Shown one piece after another: positions 46,720 to 58,800 of a stretch of DNA of 64,000 nt. Each line of letters opens with the position of its first letter. Within the stretch, counting starts at the first letter, position 1. The notes under the pieces are model-generated. The model saw only the letters and a program-made list of their open reading frames with translations. It ran no database searches and had not been told where the DNA came from. The translations under genes and the position numbers were made by a program. The stretch comes from Sialis fuliginosa (lineage: Eukaryota > Arthropoda > Insecta > Megaloptera > Sialidae): positions 7,971,001 to 8,035,000 of the forward strand of contig OY540817.1 of assembly GCA_961205875.1 (NCBI GenBank), read 5' to 3'.

Positions 46720-47125
46720 AAACTTGAACCCTTCTGAAGTTCACAAACAACCATTTAAAATTTTTAAATATAATGTAAAAATTATGTAAATAATAAGCAA
46801 TTAAAATTATTAAAATGCAATCAAAAATAAAAGAAAAACTAAAACGTTGTGCTGTACCAAATTGTGACAGTAATTTATCCAATAAGACATTAAGTTTTCA
46901 TCTGTTACAAAAAATGCAGCTGTAAAAGAAATAAAAATTTAAACTTAACCTCTATTAATTATAAAAAATATTTATGTTTGCTGTGCACACTTTACTCCCA
47001 ATGACGTTTTTAAAAGTACATTTACATTGAACGGTAAATATAATTAATAAAATTAATAGAAATCTTAATTTGAATTCAAATCGCTGTTCGGGAACTTCAG
47101 AAGGGTTCATGTTAAGTATATTCAT
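46720..47125 (+). mobile_element. inverted-repeat element carrying a THAP scrap
   Basis: 'gaacccttctgaagttc' at about 46726-46742 is inverted at 47092-47108 ('gaacttcagaagggttc'), with weaker matching outward ('tcgaataaaactt' against 'tgaatatacttaa'). THAP domains are known in P-element and Kolobok transposases, so a deleted member of one of these groups fits. The real ends and target duplication could not be fixed. Confidence 0.6.
46815..47047 (+). pseudogene. THAP zinc-finger domain remnant
   Basis: From the ATG the frame reads KRCAVPNCDSNLSNKTLSFH, with a C-x4-C pair, then a stop. After frame changes, YVCCAHFTPNDVFKSTFTLN is readable and runs to TAA at 47047, supplying C-x2-H followed by F. 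Together these are the C-x(2-4)-C ... C-x2-H-F elements of the DNA-binding THAP domain, which normally spans about 90 residues at the N-terminus of P-type transposases and some host proteins. The middle is out of frame, and no downstream catalytic domain exists in the window. Confidence 0.75.
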
Positions 47126-48320
47126 AGCGAATAGAAGCAATGGAAAATATTAATTTCTAACTGAATGCATTTGTTATTAAATGTGATTTATAATAATTCA
47201 AGCAGAAATTTATTAATTTATTTATAAAATCTTCGCCTTCGGTAAAACCTTTCACATAATAATGCAGGGAGTAGAGTTTAACTACGGAATATAAGGAAAT
47301 CAATGTTATTTAAGATATACTTATATAAATATTTGATTCTCTTTTAATGTTACAACAAACTTATGTAGGTACTTATACATTTTTTCTTTATCAAATTCCA
47401 AGATAAATACTTACAAATTATTAACAAAAAAGAAAATATGATGCCTGATTTTTTCGATTTGACATTTGATAATTTAAATTGAAGTATGTATTTTTGTTAA
47501 TTTTTAATTAAAAGACTACATAAAATTATTTGTAATACAATTTAATTTAAAAGTTGTATATTTATTTATTAAAACCTGATTTTAAAAATAATAATGTTAC
47601 ATAATTAAATTCTACAAAAAAGAATGTTTAAATTATCAATTCTTTGTTCAATATTACGAAATCATCGTTTGAACATTGCTACTAATAATAAAGATCACTA
47701 ATCAGAAATCAAACCACCTATCTTTTTGTTTTAAATTTTAATCCTATTTGTTTTAACAAAGGCCGCCACTGTAAATCGGCTGAAAAGTCTTCCATCTCCA
47801 TTCAAACGCACGGACTTTATTTCAAATTTAACGGTTATCTTTATTTTGTACGAAACGATATGGCCTATATATAGATTAGCTCTTTGTTATATTCACCATT
47901 CTTCGTATCGTTAAAGGTTTGGATTTTGTTAATGATGTAGTTATTATTATTCCAGAATAAAGACATACCGTAACAATCAAATTTGTATTTTAATGAGTAT
48001 TGGAATTGTCAATTATATAGAATATACGTTTATAATAATATAAAGTGTATAAATCCTAATTAAAATGTATTAATTAAAATATTAATGCACGGTATGTATA
48101 TGTATATTGTATGTAGGTACAATTCAGGATTATTGAGTTAAAAGTGTGTATTATTTGTGTAAAACAATGATAATATAAACATAGGTAGTAACTATAATAT
48201 TATTTATTTATTGAAGTGCTATAGATATACATGAATTTGACTTCTGGACTGCCGTACATGATAATTTTCATATTATTACCATTGTTTTAATACCGTTGGT
48301 GTTTATTTACCACGCGTGCG
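47126..48320. other. AT-rich intergenic DNA
   Basis: No gene or element recognised. A balanced patch lies at about 47760-47900. Confidence 0.45.
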
Positions 48321-48324
48321 AAAA

Positions 48325-49865
48325 ACTTCGAGACCGCCGTCGGCTATTATTAAGAAATTTAAATTGAAAATTTTACAAATAAGTTGAATAGTTAATATGT
48401 CAGCTTGGCGCGATCGAGCAGACTCCAATTTTTTTTAAATATAGCTTACACCATTATCTTTAAGACTATCTAATGCCCGAAGACCCTCGAGACCGCCTTC
48501 GGCGATTATTAAGAAATTAAAATTGATAATTTAACAAATAAGTTGAATAGTTAATATGTCAGCTTGGCGCGATCGAGCAGACTCCAATTTTTTTTAAATA
48601 TAGCTTACGCCATTATCTTTAAGACTATCTAATGCCCGAAGACCTTCGAGACCGCCTTCGGCTATTATTAAGAAATTTAAATTGAAAATTTAACAAATAA
48701 GTTGAATAGTTAATATGTCAGCTTGGCGCGATCGAGCAGACTCCAATTTTTTTTAAAATATAGCTTACACCATTATCTTTAAGACTATCTAATGCCCGAA
48801 GACCCTCGAGACCGCCTTCGGCTATTATTAAGAAATTAAAATTGATAATTTAACAAATAAGTTGAATAGTTAATATGTCAGCTTGGCGCGATCGAGCAGA
48901 CTCCAGTTTTTTTTTTAAATATAGCTAACACGATTATCTTTAAGACTATCTAATATCCTAAGACCTTCGTGACCGCCTTCGGCTATTATTAAGAAATTTA
49001 AATTGAAAATTTAACAAATAAGTTGAATAGTTAATATGTCAGCTTGGCGCGATCGAGCAGACTCCAGTTTTTTTTAAATATAGCTTACACCATTATCTTT
49101 AAGACTATCTAATGCCCGAAGACCTTCGAGACCGCCTTCGGCAATTACTAAGAAATTAAAATTGATAATTTAACAAATAAGATGAATAGTTAATATGTCA
49201 GTTTGGCGCGATCGAGCAGACTCCAGTTTTTTTTAAATATAGCTTACACCATTATCTTTAAGACTATCTAATGCCCGAAGATCTTCGAGACCGCCTTCGG
49301 TTATTATTAAGAAATTTAAATTGAAAATTTAACAAAAAGGTTGAATAGTTAATATGTCTGCTTGGCGCGATCGAGCATACTCCAGTTTTTTTAAAAATAT
49401 ATCTTACACCATTATCTTTAAGACTATCTAATGCCCTATGATCTTCGAGACCGCCTTCGGCTATTATTAAGAAATTTAAATTGAAAATTTAACAAATAAG
49501 TTGAATAGTTAATACGTCAGCTTGGCGCGATCGAGCAGACTCCAATTTTTTTTTAAATATAGCTTACACCATTATCTTTAAGACTATCTAATGCCCGAAG
49601 ACCTTCGAGACCGCATTCGGCTATTATTAAGAAATTTAAATTGATCATTTAACAAATAAGATGAATAGTTAATATGTCAGCTTGGTGCGATCGGACAGAC
49701 TCCATTTTTTTTAAATATAGCTTACACCATTATATTTAAGACTATCTAATGCCCTAAGACCGTCGAGACCGCCTTCGGCTATTATTAAGAAATTAAAATT
49801 GATAATTTAACAAAAAAGTTGAATAGTTAATATATCAGCTTTGCACGATCCTACAGATTCCAATA
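48325..49865 (+). repeat. ~160-bp satellite array, ten units
   Basis: The landmark 'cagcttggcgcgatcgagca' (or a variant) begins at about 48401, 48560, 48719, 48879, 49040, 49199, 49358, 49518, 49678 and 49836, so units are 158-161 bp. Each contains 'agaccgccttcggctattat', 'aacaaataagttgaatagtt', a T tract, and 'caccattatctttaagacta'. Two variants alternate near the start of the unit: type A 'aaatttaaattgaaaattt' and type B 'aaattaaaattgataattt'. The order is A-B-A-B-A-B-A-A-A'-B. The unit length is close to a nucleosome repeat, common for centromeric or heterochromatic satellites, but this is a short array. The last unit is the most diverged. Confidence 0.95.
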
Positions 49866-50350
49866 AAAAAAATTTTTTTTAGGTGTGTCACGTGTGAACA
49901 TGAAATTACTAAATATACTAAAAAAAATAATCAGTTATATGTTGATATGATAAGCATAATATGTTTATTAATATAATATAATTATAATATTATTTTATTA
50001 TACTATAATCTTTTAGCGGTCGCATATATTCCACCGTTTGAACACCGTTCTATTACTAACATAAATCATATTCGCGCGCACACCCAAATAATGTATTGCC
50101 AACAAACAAAAATATGAAATCTGTGTGTACGTCGGATATTAATGTTTGGCCTTATATTGTTTATAATATGTGAAAGTTTTATTACAAAACATAATTGCAA
50201 TAGTATCTAATCATAGAGTAAGAAAATGTAAAATGTTACCCTATCAGCACGCTCAATCAGAAATTTTCAGGTGAGAAAATGTTCCTTTTACAGAATATAC
50301 TATCAACAGAATGATATAGTGTATTGTGTATCTCTTGCTGTTGCTCCTAA
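49866..50350. other. AT-rich flank between satellite and mariner remnant
   Basis: Contains a tta/ata-rich stretch (49960-50010) and nothing identifiable. The 5' part of the mariner remnant may extend into 50200-50350. Confidence 0.4.
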
Positions 50351-50812
50351 ATGAGAATTAGCTGTCTAACGTTTCCAGAATGTTTCTCGTGTAATTGTTT
50401 GGGAAGCATTATCAAAAAAGGCAAATTACTGTTACACTATGTGGAGCCAGGGGTAAAAGTTAATCAAAATTACTATATCGAGACAGTTTTAAAGAAGCAT
50501 TTTCTACCCTATACCAAGGACTATTATTGCGAAGATTTTCAGCAAGACACAGCTTCTGCACATAAGGCAAAAAATACAATTGAGTGGCTAAAGGAGAATG
50601 TTCCTGATTTTATCGAACCATCTGAATAGCTTGCTTCATCTCTAGATTTAAACCTTTGGAATATTTTGCATCGGGTTACATGCTAAGAAAACTGGGCAAT
50701 GTGAAACACTTGAAAATTGAATAATTTAAAAATCTTTTGATTGAGATTTGGGATGATCCATGTCTCGTGGGGAAGTTTTTCAAAACGAATGAAACTCTTA
50801 ATTCGTGAAAAA
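50351..50812 (+). pseudogene. mariner-like transposase fragment
   Basis: The frame contains LLHYVEPGVKVNQNYYIETV and then DFQQDTASAHKAKNTIEWLK, the second catalytic D of Tc1/mariner transposases in the 'QQD.A..HKAK...WL' wording of the mariner group. NVPDFIEPSE is then followed by TAG where a tryptophan codon is expected. The third catalytic block follows as SLDLNLWN in the same frame, where SPDLNP is usual. Further on the frame is lost, but LLIEIWDDPCLVGKFF and then KTNETLNS are legible to a stop near 50812. About 150 of roughly 340 residues survive. The N-terminal helix-turn-helix and first D are gone, and terminal repeats were not found. Confidence 0.85.
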
Positions 50813-51960
50813 GGAGAGATTTGAATTGAATTCATTTTATGTAACCTCCATAATGTACATAATGTATGACTGAAATATTTTTTTCAGAAATAAATTATAG
50901 TTGCCTCAAAATTCATTCATTTATTTGACATCAGTAAAGCTGAAGAACCCATTATATAGATCCATCCTCCACAACGCTTCAATTGTACAGTTTTTTTGAA
51001 TCGAGCAAAAAATTCCACGTAAACTTTTTACACGCATAAAATCCCGGAAAAATTGAATATAACCACTTATTGAAGTTGTGAGTGTTTTTTCTAAACTAGT
51101 TGAGTTGTTCAGAAGCTATAATAATTAACTCTGCAAGAACTATCAAATAAATTGTAACTGTTTGTACTTACATATGTATATTATACTAGAATTGAATATT
51201 TGCGAACTAGACCCAGTGGTACTCGGGGATATAAATTTAATCTGTATTAAATATTGTTTTCGCTTATCGTTAAGTATTATATTTATGCAGCGCATTTTTA
51301 AAAACTATTTTATGATGATCTTACGTGTCTCCTATTTCCAAAAAAATACTTATTTCTGCATAATCACAAAAAATTGACCCTTTAAAAACTAATTTTTAAT
51401 TTAACGTCAAAACGTTCGCAGGTGTCATGGCGCATTTTTGACGTCACGCCTATGTAAAGACTCCTTGTCAACAATAATAAAACCTTGTTTCATCGCTAAC
51501 GTTTCTCAAAAAAATTGATAATTTAAAACCACAAAATAATTTATAAACAGTGCAGATATTAATGAAATAAAAATGATATTTACTTAGCCGTGACGTCATA
51601 CACTCTAACATGGCGCATTGCTGTATTTTGTGTTTTTATTTTAACAAAAATCATATTAATTTCGCTTTTAATATAAAAATAAATACATTTTTTTAAATCT
51701 TTGTAACCTATTTCATTATTTAAAATCATAATTTCAGTGATACTTTGTTACTGACATCATGCCTATTGTTTCTTTATGAAATTTACACAAAATATTCACA
51801 AACATTTTATCCATTAGTGCAATCTAGAATAAAATCCGTTCAGTAGTTACTGAGAAAATCGTGCACAGAGGAACTTTATTTTGTACATGTCAGCAAATAA
51901 TTTTACAGTCTTTCTTATTTCCAACCAAGTGAAGCTAATCGTATTAGATCATGAACGTCT
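50813..51960. other. AT-rich intergenic DNA
   Basis: No supported gene. Near 51780-51880 words such as 'aaaatccgttcagtagttac' resemble the tail of insect SINEs, without head or boundaries. The 71-codon frame at 51162-51377 is not family-like. Confidence 0.4.
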
Positions 51961-51969
51961 CGTATTTGA

Positions 51970-52200
51970 CCGTGATGTTTTCAGTTGGGAAGCATGAGTG
52001 TCGGCTTTGCGGCGCGAACGGCTGCAGCGCGCGGCGGTGTCATTGTAGTTGTTATAAAAGTGCGCGCGAAGAATGGCACACGGACGGGTGAGAGAATAGC
52101 TCTGTTACAACACATTTCAATCACTCACACCGTTCGTCCCCGCAGGGACTCTCCGCACAGACCCACGTCCTGTTCCCTCTAGTATACTGCGCAGAGAAGG
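51970..52200 (+). promoter_or_regulatory. GC-rich island with TATA box, candidate host promoter
   Basis: This ~230-bp stretch is by eye the most GC-rich non-repeat segment in the window. It contains 'tataaaag' at 52053-52060 followed by 'tgcgcgcg', and about 50 bp further 'atcactcacaccgttcg', an arthropod initiator-like TCACT. The upstream part is gcgc-rich. This is how a TATA-type insect promoter with first-exon leader can look. The open 65-codon frame across it (51985-52182) starts upstream of the TATA box, so it is probably not the product. No exon was confirmed. Confidence 0.4.
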
Positions 52201-52314
52201 ACTGGGTGTAACGTGGAAGAAGCTTGAATATTAAGGATTTGAATTACTTATTTTAAATGCAGTCGAAAAATTCGAATTATATTTGAGACTAGCTTCACTC
52301 GAATTTTTGAAAAA

Positions 52315-52615
52315 TATGTATAGTTGAATCTTTTTATTCTACACAATTCTTTACTACATTACATTGTTTTTGGCAGCGTATTGCTAAAGAGCGCGCTGGC
52401 GACAAACTTTTTTCCAACTTGATTTACTATTATCGTCACTGCTTATTCCTATTGTTACCTAACGTTACAAAATATATACTAAAACCTGAGCAAAGAACAT
52501 ATCCATGAATTAAAAAAAAAAACACAAGTAAATCGGATAAGTGGTTCTCGAGTGATAAACGCACTAACGGATAGACAGACAGAGAGACGTTGCGTTTTAT
52601 AATATGTAAGGGGAT
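52315..52615 (+). repeat. SINE-like family S1, copy 3
   Basis: 'ctttttattctacacaattc', 'gatttactattatcgtcact', 'taaaacctgagcaaagaaca', 'aagtggttctcgagtgataa' and 'gacagagagacgttgcg' follow in the same order as at 42676. The head is replaced by unrelated sequence, so it is 5' truncated or diverged. Confidence 0.85.
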
Positions 52616-54860
52616 TGACGAATGTCAACAAAAATATGTTTTACTTCCATTTTCTGAAGGAAATGGAAGTAATGTGATAGATTCTGATTGTATTTACTAA
52701 CTTCATAGAGTAATGTGGGTTTTCGCGAGGTGGCTGTGTGTGTGTGTTTGTCTGTCCGAAGAATTTTCTTTCATTCACAATAACTTCTGTAAAATAACAC
52801 AACATGTTCGTCTCTACGAAAACTCAAGACCTTTTGATGTCAATAAATTTTGTAACTATAATGTTGTGTTTAGACCAAAAAGACAAAACAGCAATATGGT
52901 GATTTTAAAATACTTCGTATTTAAAAATATATAGTTTTTTTTGCCTTTTTGTCTTTCTGGTCTTTGCACGGCATAGAGTTTTCTAGCAAATTTCAAAATA
53001 ATTTGTATATTAAAAATTGTGTTAATTGAACAAAAATAGTATGGAACATAGAAATTACGTACTTTGTTTTATTAATGAAACATAACTGACAATTTTACAA
53101 ACCAATTAGGTCAGGTACGCATTAGAAAAATTTACAAATTATATTTTTTAATAAAAATTCACTTACTATTTTTTAAAATAATATACATAGAAATTACTTA
53201 TATAATATTACAATCTCTTGTGAAAATTTGTTAGTTTTTTTTTTTTTTTTAATTATGAAACTGGGATCGTGCAGACATCAATACGTCATTTATGTATCAA
53301 AAATAAATGTGTGGTATTCGAGGGATAAACTTATTCAAATACAAAAATAAGTGAGATAAAACGAATGTGATTTTTTTTCTCGAGTCTACCCCTGTTTTTA
53401 AGTTTCACACTTGTGAATGTGTTAAACAATGGCGGCATCTCTTTGGGGTGGTTTCTTTTTGAAGGGTAAGCGAGACAGATCGTGTGGAAGTGTTTGCATG
53501 TTTTTGAATAACATCTACATTATTTATTTATTTTTTAAATTGATTGCCAGTGTTATAGAAAAACCTCATGAATAATGTTGCTTTCTAAGAAAGCATATAC
53601 CAATAATACTTATTTTTATATTTTTGAAAAATATACTCTAAATGAGGCCAAATTCACTTAATTGAGAATTGATATATGTTGTAGAGTTATATTTTTAAGG
53701 GAGACGTTAAAACAAATTTTCGAAAGAAATAGGATGTTTTTTCTGCGCAAAAAAGCTTTAAAAGATTTTTATTTTTGCATCTGGAATTCTATTGGTAGAC
53801 ATATTATTCTCAAAAACAATAGACATTCAAAAAATATAAACCAAAAACTTTTCATTTTTTTAAATCTTTCACCGTGATTTTTCAAATAAATATTTTTGGG
53901 ATTTCTTGGAAAATTGTTTTCTATCTAATTATTATTTTTTACGTCTTTAGAGATAATATTGTTATATCATATCCATACTTATTATATTCAACAAAACTGA
54001 ATTAAATTATTTCTAATTTATAGTTGTTACAAGTAATAATAAGTTGTTTTAAATAATATAATGTTAATATATGCAGCACGTACAATCATATGAATATGAT
54101 TACCCCTCTTGTTTTTAATCACCATTTACAAATATATATGCATACATATGTACATATATTACACTCTATTATTTTTTATATTTGATGTTAAGTTGAAATT
54201 TGAGCAGATTATTTTTCATAAAAATTTGCATATTTTAAGGGTGGTAAGTACGACCCTTAAAGTACACGCTCGTGGCTATATAATAGGGGATGTAGTGAAA
54301 TGCATACACAACTGCGGTGTTTGTAGGGTGTATCAAGTGTTTTTATGCATTGTGTAAGTGTGCAGTGATACGGGTACTTCTTAGTTTTTATACAATCTTG
54401 CTATATAAAAGATATTTTATATAAAAATATACTTTATTTACAAAATTTTATAAGGTTAAAGCTTCATTTGTTCAAATGGTACAAAGACATTCTTTTTATT
54501 TGTTTATTTAACGTAAAATTCACTGTAGAAATTACTGTGTTGCATTATAACGAGGGCAGTATACTTTTGATAAATAGATTAGAAGTTAATTTTTCATATA
54601 CCTCTACCAAAAAAAAATAGTGCGATACAGAATTGCACGTTGATCGTACTTTTTATGATACTATAAATTATCTACGTGTACCTACAATAAATAATAATAT
54701 TCATATAAAAAATTATAACAATTTCGAATTTATGGTTTTAAATGAAAGAATGTAGTCGTTTGAAATATATTATTACTATTTGAAATGTAATAATGAAACC
54801 TTTTTTGATGATTTACATATTCATAGTTTCCTTCATTTCTTCTATTTAAAACAAACACAA
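52616..54860. other. AT-rich intergenic DNA
   Basis: A SINE-like piece with 'ggctgtgtgtgtgtgtttgt' then 'ctgtccgaag' sits near 52725-52760, and a T tract near 53236-53250. No supported gene. Confidence 0.45.
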
Positions 54861-54868
54861 TCTACGTG

Positions 54869-55880
54869 CATGGGCGTAGCCAGGATTTTGTTCGAGGGGG
54901 GGGGGGGGGGATTGTTTTTTTAAACCGATTTAGTCGGCGTATTTTTCCTAGGACTCCGACGTAAAAAAAGTTAAACTTTTTTTACTCTTCAACACGTTGA
55001 AGAGTAAAAAATGCTCTCACATTATTATGGTAGCCTTACTTAAAAAGTTTTATACAACTTTTTTTTAATAATAAATCTTTTCAATGGGCTTAAATTTTTG
55101 GCGCCTCCGGCCTCAAAATGTGTAAATACGACTCTGATAAATGACCAATAATGTAAACAAAATTTGGGTAAATTTTCCTTTTTTTCTTAAATATTCTATC
55201 GTTTCGGTTGCAATTTTGAACTTTAACTCGTGAAATTCCGTGATTTTCTCATCTCGATAAATCAATTTTTCGGTGTGTTCTTGGTTACTAAATTATCGAA
55301 TTGCAATAATAAATGTTTTCTAGGCTTATCAAGGAATTGTAAAAAGGCAATGAAAAATAATATCTTTTTCATTATTTATTATATATTTATAGATAGGTGC
55401 GTAAAAAGTAACAATGAAAAATCGTTCTTTTTTTTCATTTCTTCTTTTATTTTGGCCACATTTTTTTCAATCAATAAATTTTATAAGTGGATATCTTTTT
55501 GAAGACAAAATCCTCTACAAAATTGTACTCTACGTTCCTATTTTGGTGTTTTTATTTTCATTCAAATTTTTTATATTTAATGTAAAAAATTGATCTAATT
55601 TAACATGATAAATATACATGTATAGTTGAAATATAAAAAAATCATTAAATTTTTTTCTCTTGTATAAAAAGGATAAACGACAATGTCATTAACAGTTTAC
55701 CCGCTATAACAAGAGATTGTAGTAAAAAAAAAACAGTGTTATTTAAATTTTAAAATCTAAAATATATATTGCTTAGGAATATCAATGTTTAGCCAATGAA
55801 TTGATTCATTTGTTACTCAATGTCCACAAGCTGGGGGGGGGGGGCAATTCCCCCCCTGCCCATGCCTGGCTATGCCCATG
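54869..55880. mobile_element. 1.0-kb hAT-like element with catgggcgtagccagg ends
   Basis: Left 'catgggcgtagccaggattt' and inverted right 'catgggcatagccaggcatg' are flanked by perfect 8-bp duplications 'tctacgtg' (54861-54868 and 55881-55888). Next to each terminus is a long G tract (about 54896-54910 and 55832-55843, the latter followed by a C tract). The interior has no coding frame, so it is non-autonomous. A perfect 34-bp hairpin lies at 54978-55011. hAT-type by duplication length; the family name is unknown to me. Confidence 0.92.
54978..55011. repeat. perfect 16-bp stem hairpin inside the hAT-like element
   Basis: 'ttttttactcttcaac', loop 'ac', 'gttgaagagtaaaaaa'. The stem is perfect and ends in T/A runs. 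Confidence 0.9.
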
Positions 55881-55888
55881 TCTACGTG

Positions 55889-58800
55889 TAGTAGTATCAA
55901 AATGTATCCGAATGAAACAAATATAAACCTTTGAAAACTAACAATAAGAAGAACATAAATTACTTCTGACGACGCAATTGTATGCAATTTCCTAACTGTT
56001 TTTATTACATTTTAGAATAAAACAATAATTTCCAACAAGCATTAAGGAAACACAAACACCTTGTAAAATGGCCATGCAAAAAGAGACTTTTGAAAATATG
56101 AACCAAGAACATATTTCATCATAATAACTTTACACTTTGTAATGTAACCTGAATTCACGTTATGTAACTAAATAAAAAAACTAAAACTTTGTACCATATG
56201 GTCGTTGAAAACCATACATCATGAAAACCTGGTGAAGGAAATGCAATTTTCCAACTTCGCGCGTTATACGTATATTTGTTTCAATACTACTGTAATTGTA
56301 TTACGTTATTTGTACGTATCTTTTGAGATATGATGTGTCAAATAGATGAATGTATGAAATTAAGGATTTTGATTTAATTTGTGCAATATTCCAAGAAACT
56401 TTAATTATCTTACTCGCAACAGAAACAGTTTTCAGTTCTCAATATACATATATATATATATACAGAGTGTAGCATTTAAATAGAGACAAGCAAATAATCT
56501 GAAAACAAGAAATTGTTTTTTTTTTTGCTATTTGGAAAATTATAAATCTTTTGTAGGAAATATTTTATTCGGAGACATTGCGAAATTTTTATTTATTTAT
56601 TTTATTATGTTTTGTTAAGAATTTTGTGCATTGGCGTTGAATTTAGGGTATAAAACTATGAGCGGATCATGATTTTTTTGAGTCACGGTCGTAATCCTAT
56701 ATACATATACATATATATAAAGCTCAACGTGACACTGTCTGTTTATCCGTATGTCCGTTAGTGCGCTTTATTACATGTAAATTTTAGATTTCGTTAAAAG
56801 TATGTTTATTATGTAGAAAATAAAGTAAAAAAATGAAATTTTTAAAACGTAGGTCTGTATCTCAAACCGTTCTCGAGATATGGCCTCTCAGAGTTTCAAT
56901 TTTTTCAAAATCTTGGAGCAAAATAGCCGTAACTTTTGAACGCGTGATCGGAATTGACTTTTTTTCTCTTAATAATGACATGTATGTATAATATTTCAAA
57001 GTCCGTTAAATATTTTGGCCAGAAATCAACATTTTTTAAATTTATAATTATATAATATACTAATTTGTAGAAGCTCATGAAGTGAAAACAACAGTTTTAT
57101 ATAATAATTAAATATAAATTGTCTAATTAATTTTAATCCCAGGCACAATGTCAAGGTTAAATAGAAAATTTTTAGTTAACTTCTGAGAAATTAGATAACA
57201 GATTTTAAGATACAATACATTATTTTGGTCTCATCTAGTTGATTTCAACTGAAATTACAATCGTCATTTTGGTGGCAAAATTTTTGATCCCATTTTTTTT
57301 ATCGTATTCATACCAAAATTAAAGGCTGAAAAACGATGATATAAGTATGAAAAAAATATAAAGAAAGTTTGACATTTACAGCAATTTACATATTAAATTT
57401 TAGAAAACGAGTATGAATTTTTGATATAATGTAGGTCGTATTTTATTTTCACAAGTTCTTAAAATTTCTAGAGACAAGCGTTATCGAATGAATAGTGAAA
57501 AACTGTTAAATGTAACGTTTACAACCAAAGAAGAGTTGAGAACTGATAGTCAGCATAAATTTTATATTACTGATAATCTCGAACTTTGAAAATTTATATG
57601 TTTTCCTCATAGCAAAAATTTGAAGAATGTATTAAAAACAATAACGTTTGATTCATAAAACATTTCCATGAAATCATGAAATATACATTTAACTCTTTTC
57701 AAAAACCACTGTTACATTGTGGTTATATTTCATAAACATTATAATATGTTGTATAATTTAATTTGATCATTGTTAAAACCGTTTGTTAGTTGAATATAAA
57801 TGCATAAATTAAATAACGTATGTATGCAAACTATTTTATTAATTAATATCATATACGTGAATAATACAGATTAGTATTAATAAAAATTAGTGCACTACAA
57901 GTTTAGGAGCGTTAAAATCGAATAAAAACAAAATACTGTTGGTCGATTTATTATAATAATTTATTATAATAATGTTTACATTACATGCTGATAAGGTACT
58001 AGCACCAGTCTTGGATATGACCCCAGTAATGGTTATTTTTCAATTAAATGTACTGAATTTGAAATATTTGTTGATATTTGATTACTACAATTTCTGAATA
58101 TTAATCTATATACATTTAACTGTCTTATGGCGTGATTTGATGACAATCGGCCAATAGGTGTCAAAATGGTAGACATTTAAACTAATTATAGCAACTACTT
58201 TACATTGTTTCAAATTTGATGATTATTTCTTTTATATCTTTTGTGTCGTAGTACTTATCATTTTGTAATCATTAGCAAGTGTCCATTACTGCGTGCAACA
58301 AACAAAATAAAAGGCTATAATTAAAAAAACAAACTATATTTGCGGACTTTGGTAATTAAACTGATTAAATAAAGAGTTACCTATTTTATTAGTAACATGA
58401 GTTCATGAAAATTACAAAAAATAAGCCCGTCAATTACAAAAACAGTATACCTTGCTCTTATACATGGGGAAGGGGGTCCAAAAATTTTAGAAGAAATGTT
58501 ACATGATTTGTGGACGTTTCCTTTGCAATTACATATTATTACCTTAGAAAATAATTGTAGAGAATTTTCTGTTCCACAAGAATGTTATTTGATATTATAA
58601 TTTACAATCACCAGGTAACGAAATAATTCTCATAAACATTTTTGCAAATTTTGTCGTCCTGCAATTCGTAAATGGTTAGTTTTACAAAAATGACCATTTA
58701 AAATAATTTGTAGAGAATGTAGTATTAAATAAAATAGGTTCGCCATTTTTTTGACGTGGCATTAACGGTTCGTGAAATATTTACGTTTGAAGTTTTCACA

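Noticed and set aside
48325..49865. CRISPR-like regular spacing
   Set aside because: The whole ~160-bp unit repeats with no unique spacers, and the context is eukaryotic; it is a satellite.
51985..52182. 65-residue GC-rich ORF
   Set aside because: It begins upstream of a TATA box, matches no family I know, and low-stop frames are expected in a GC-rich patch.
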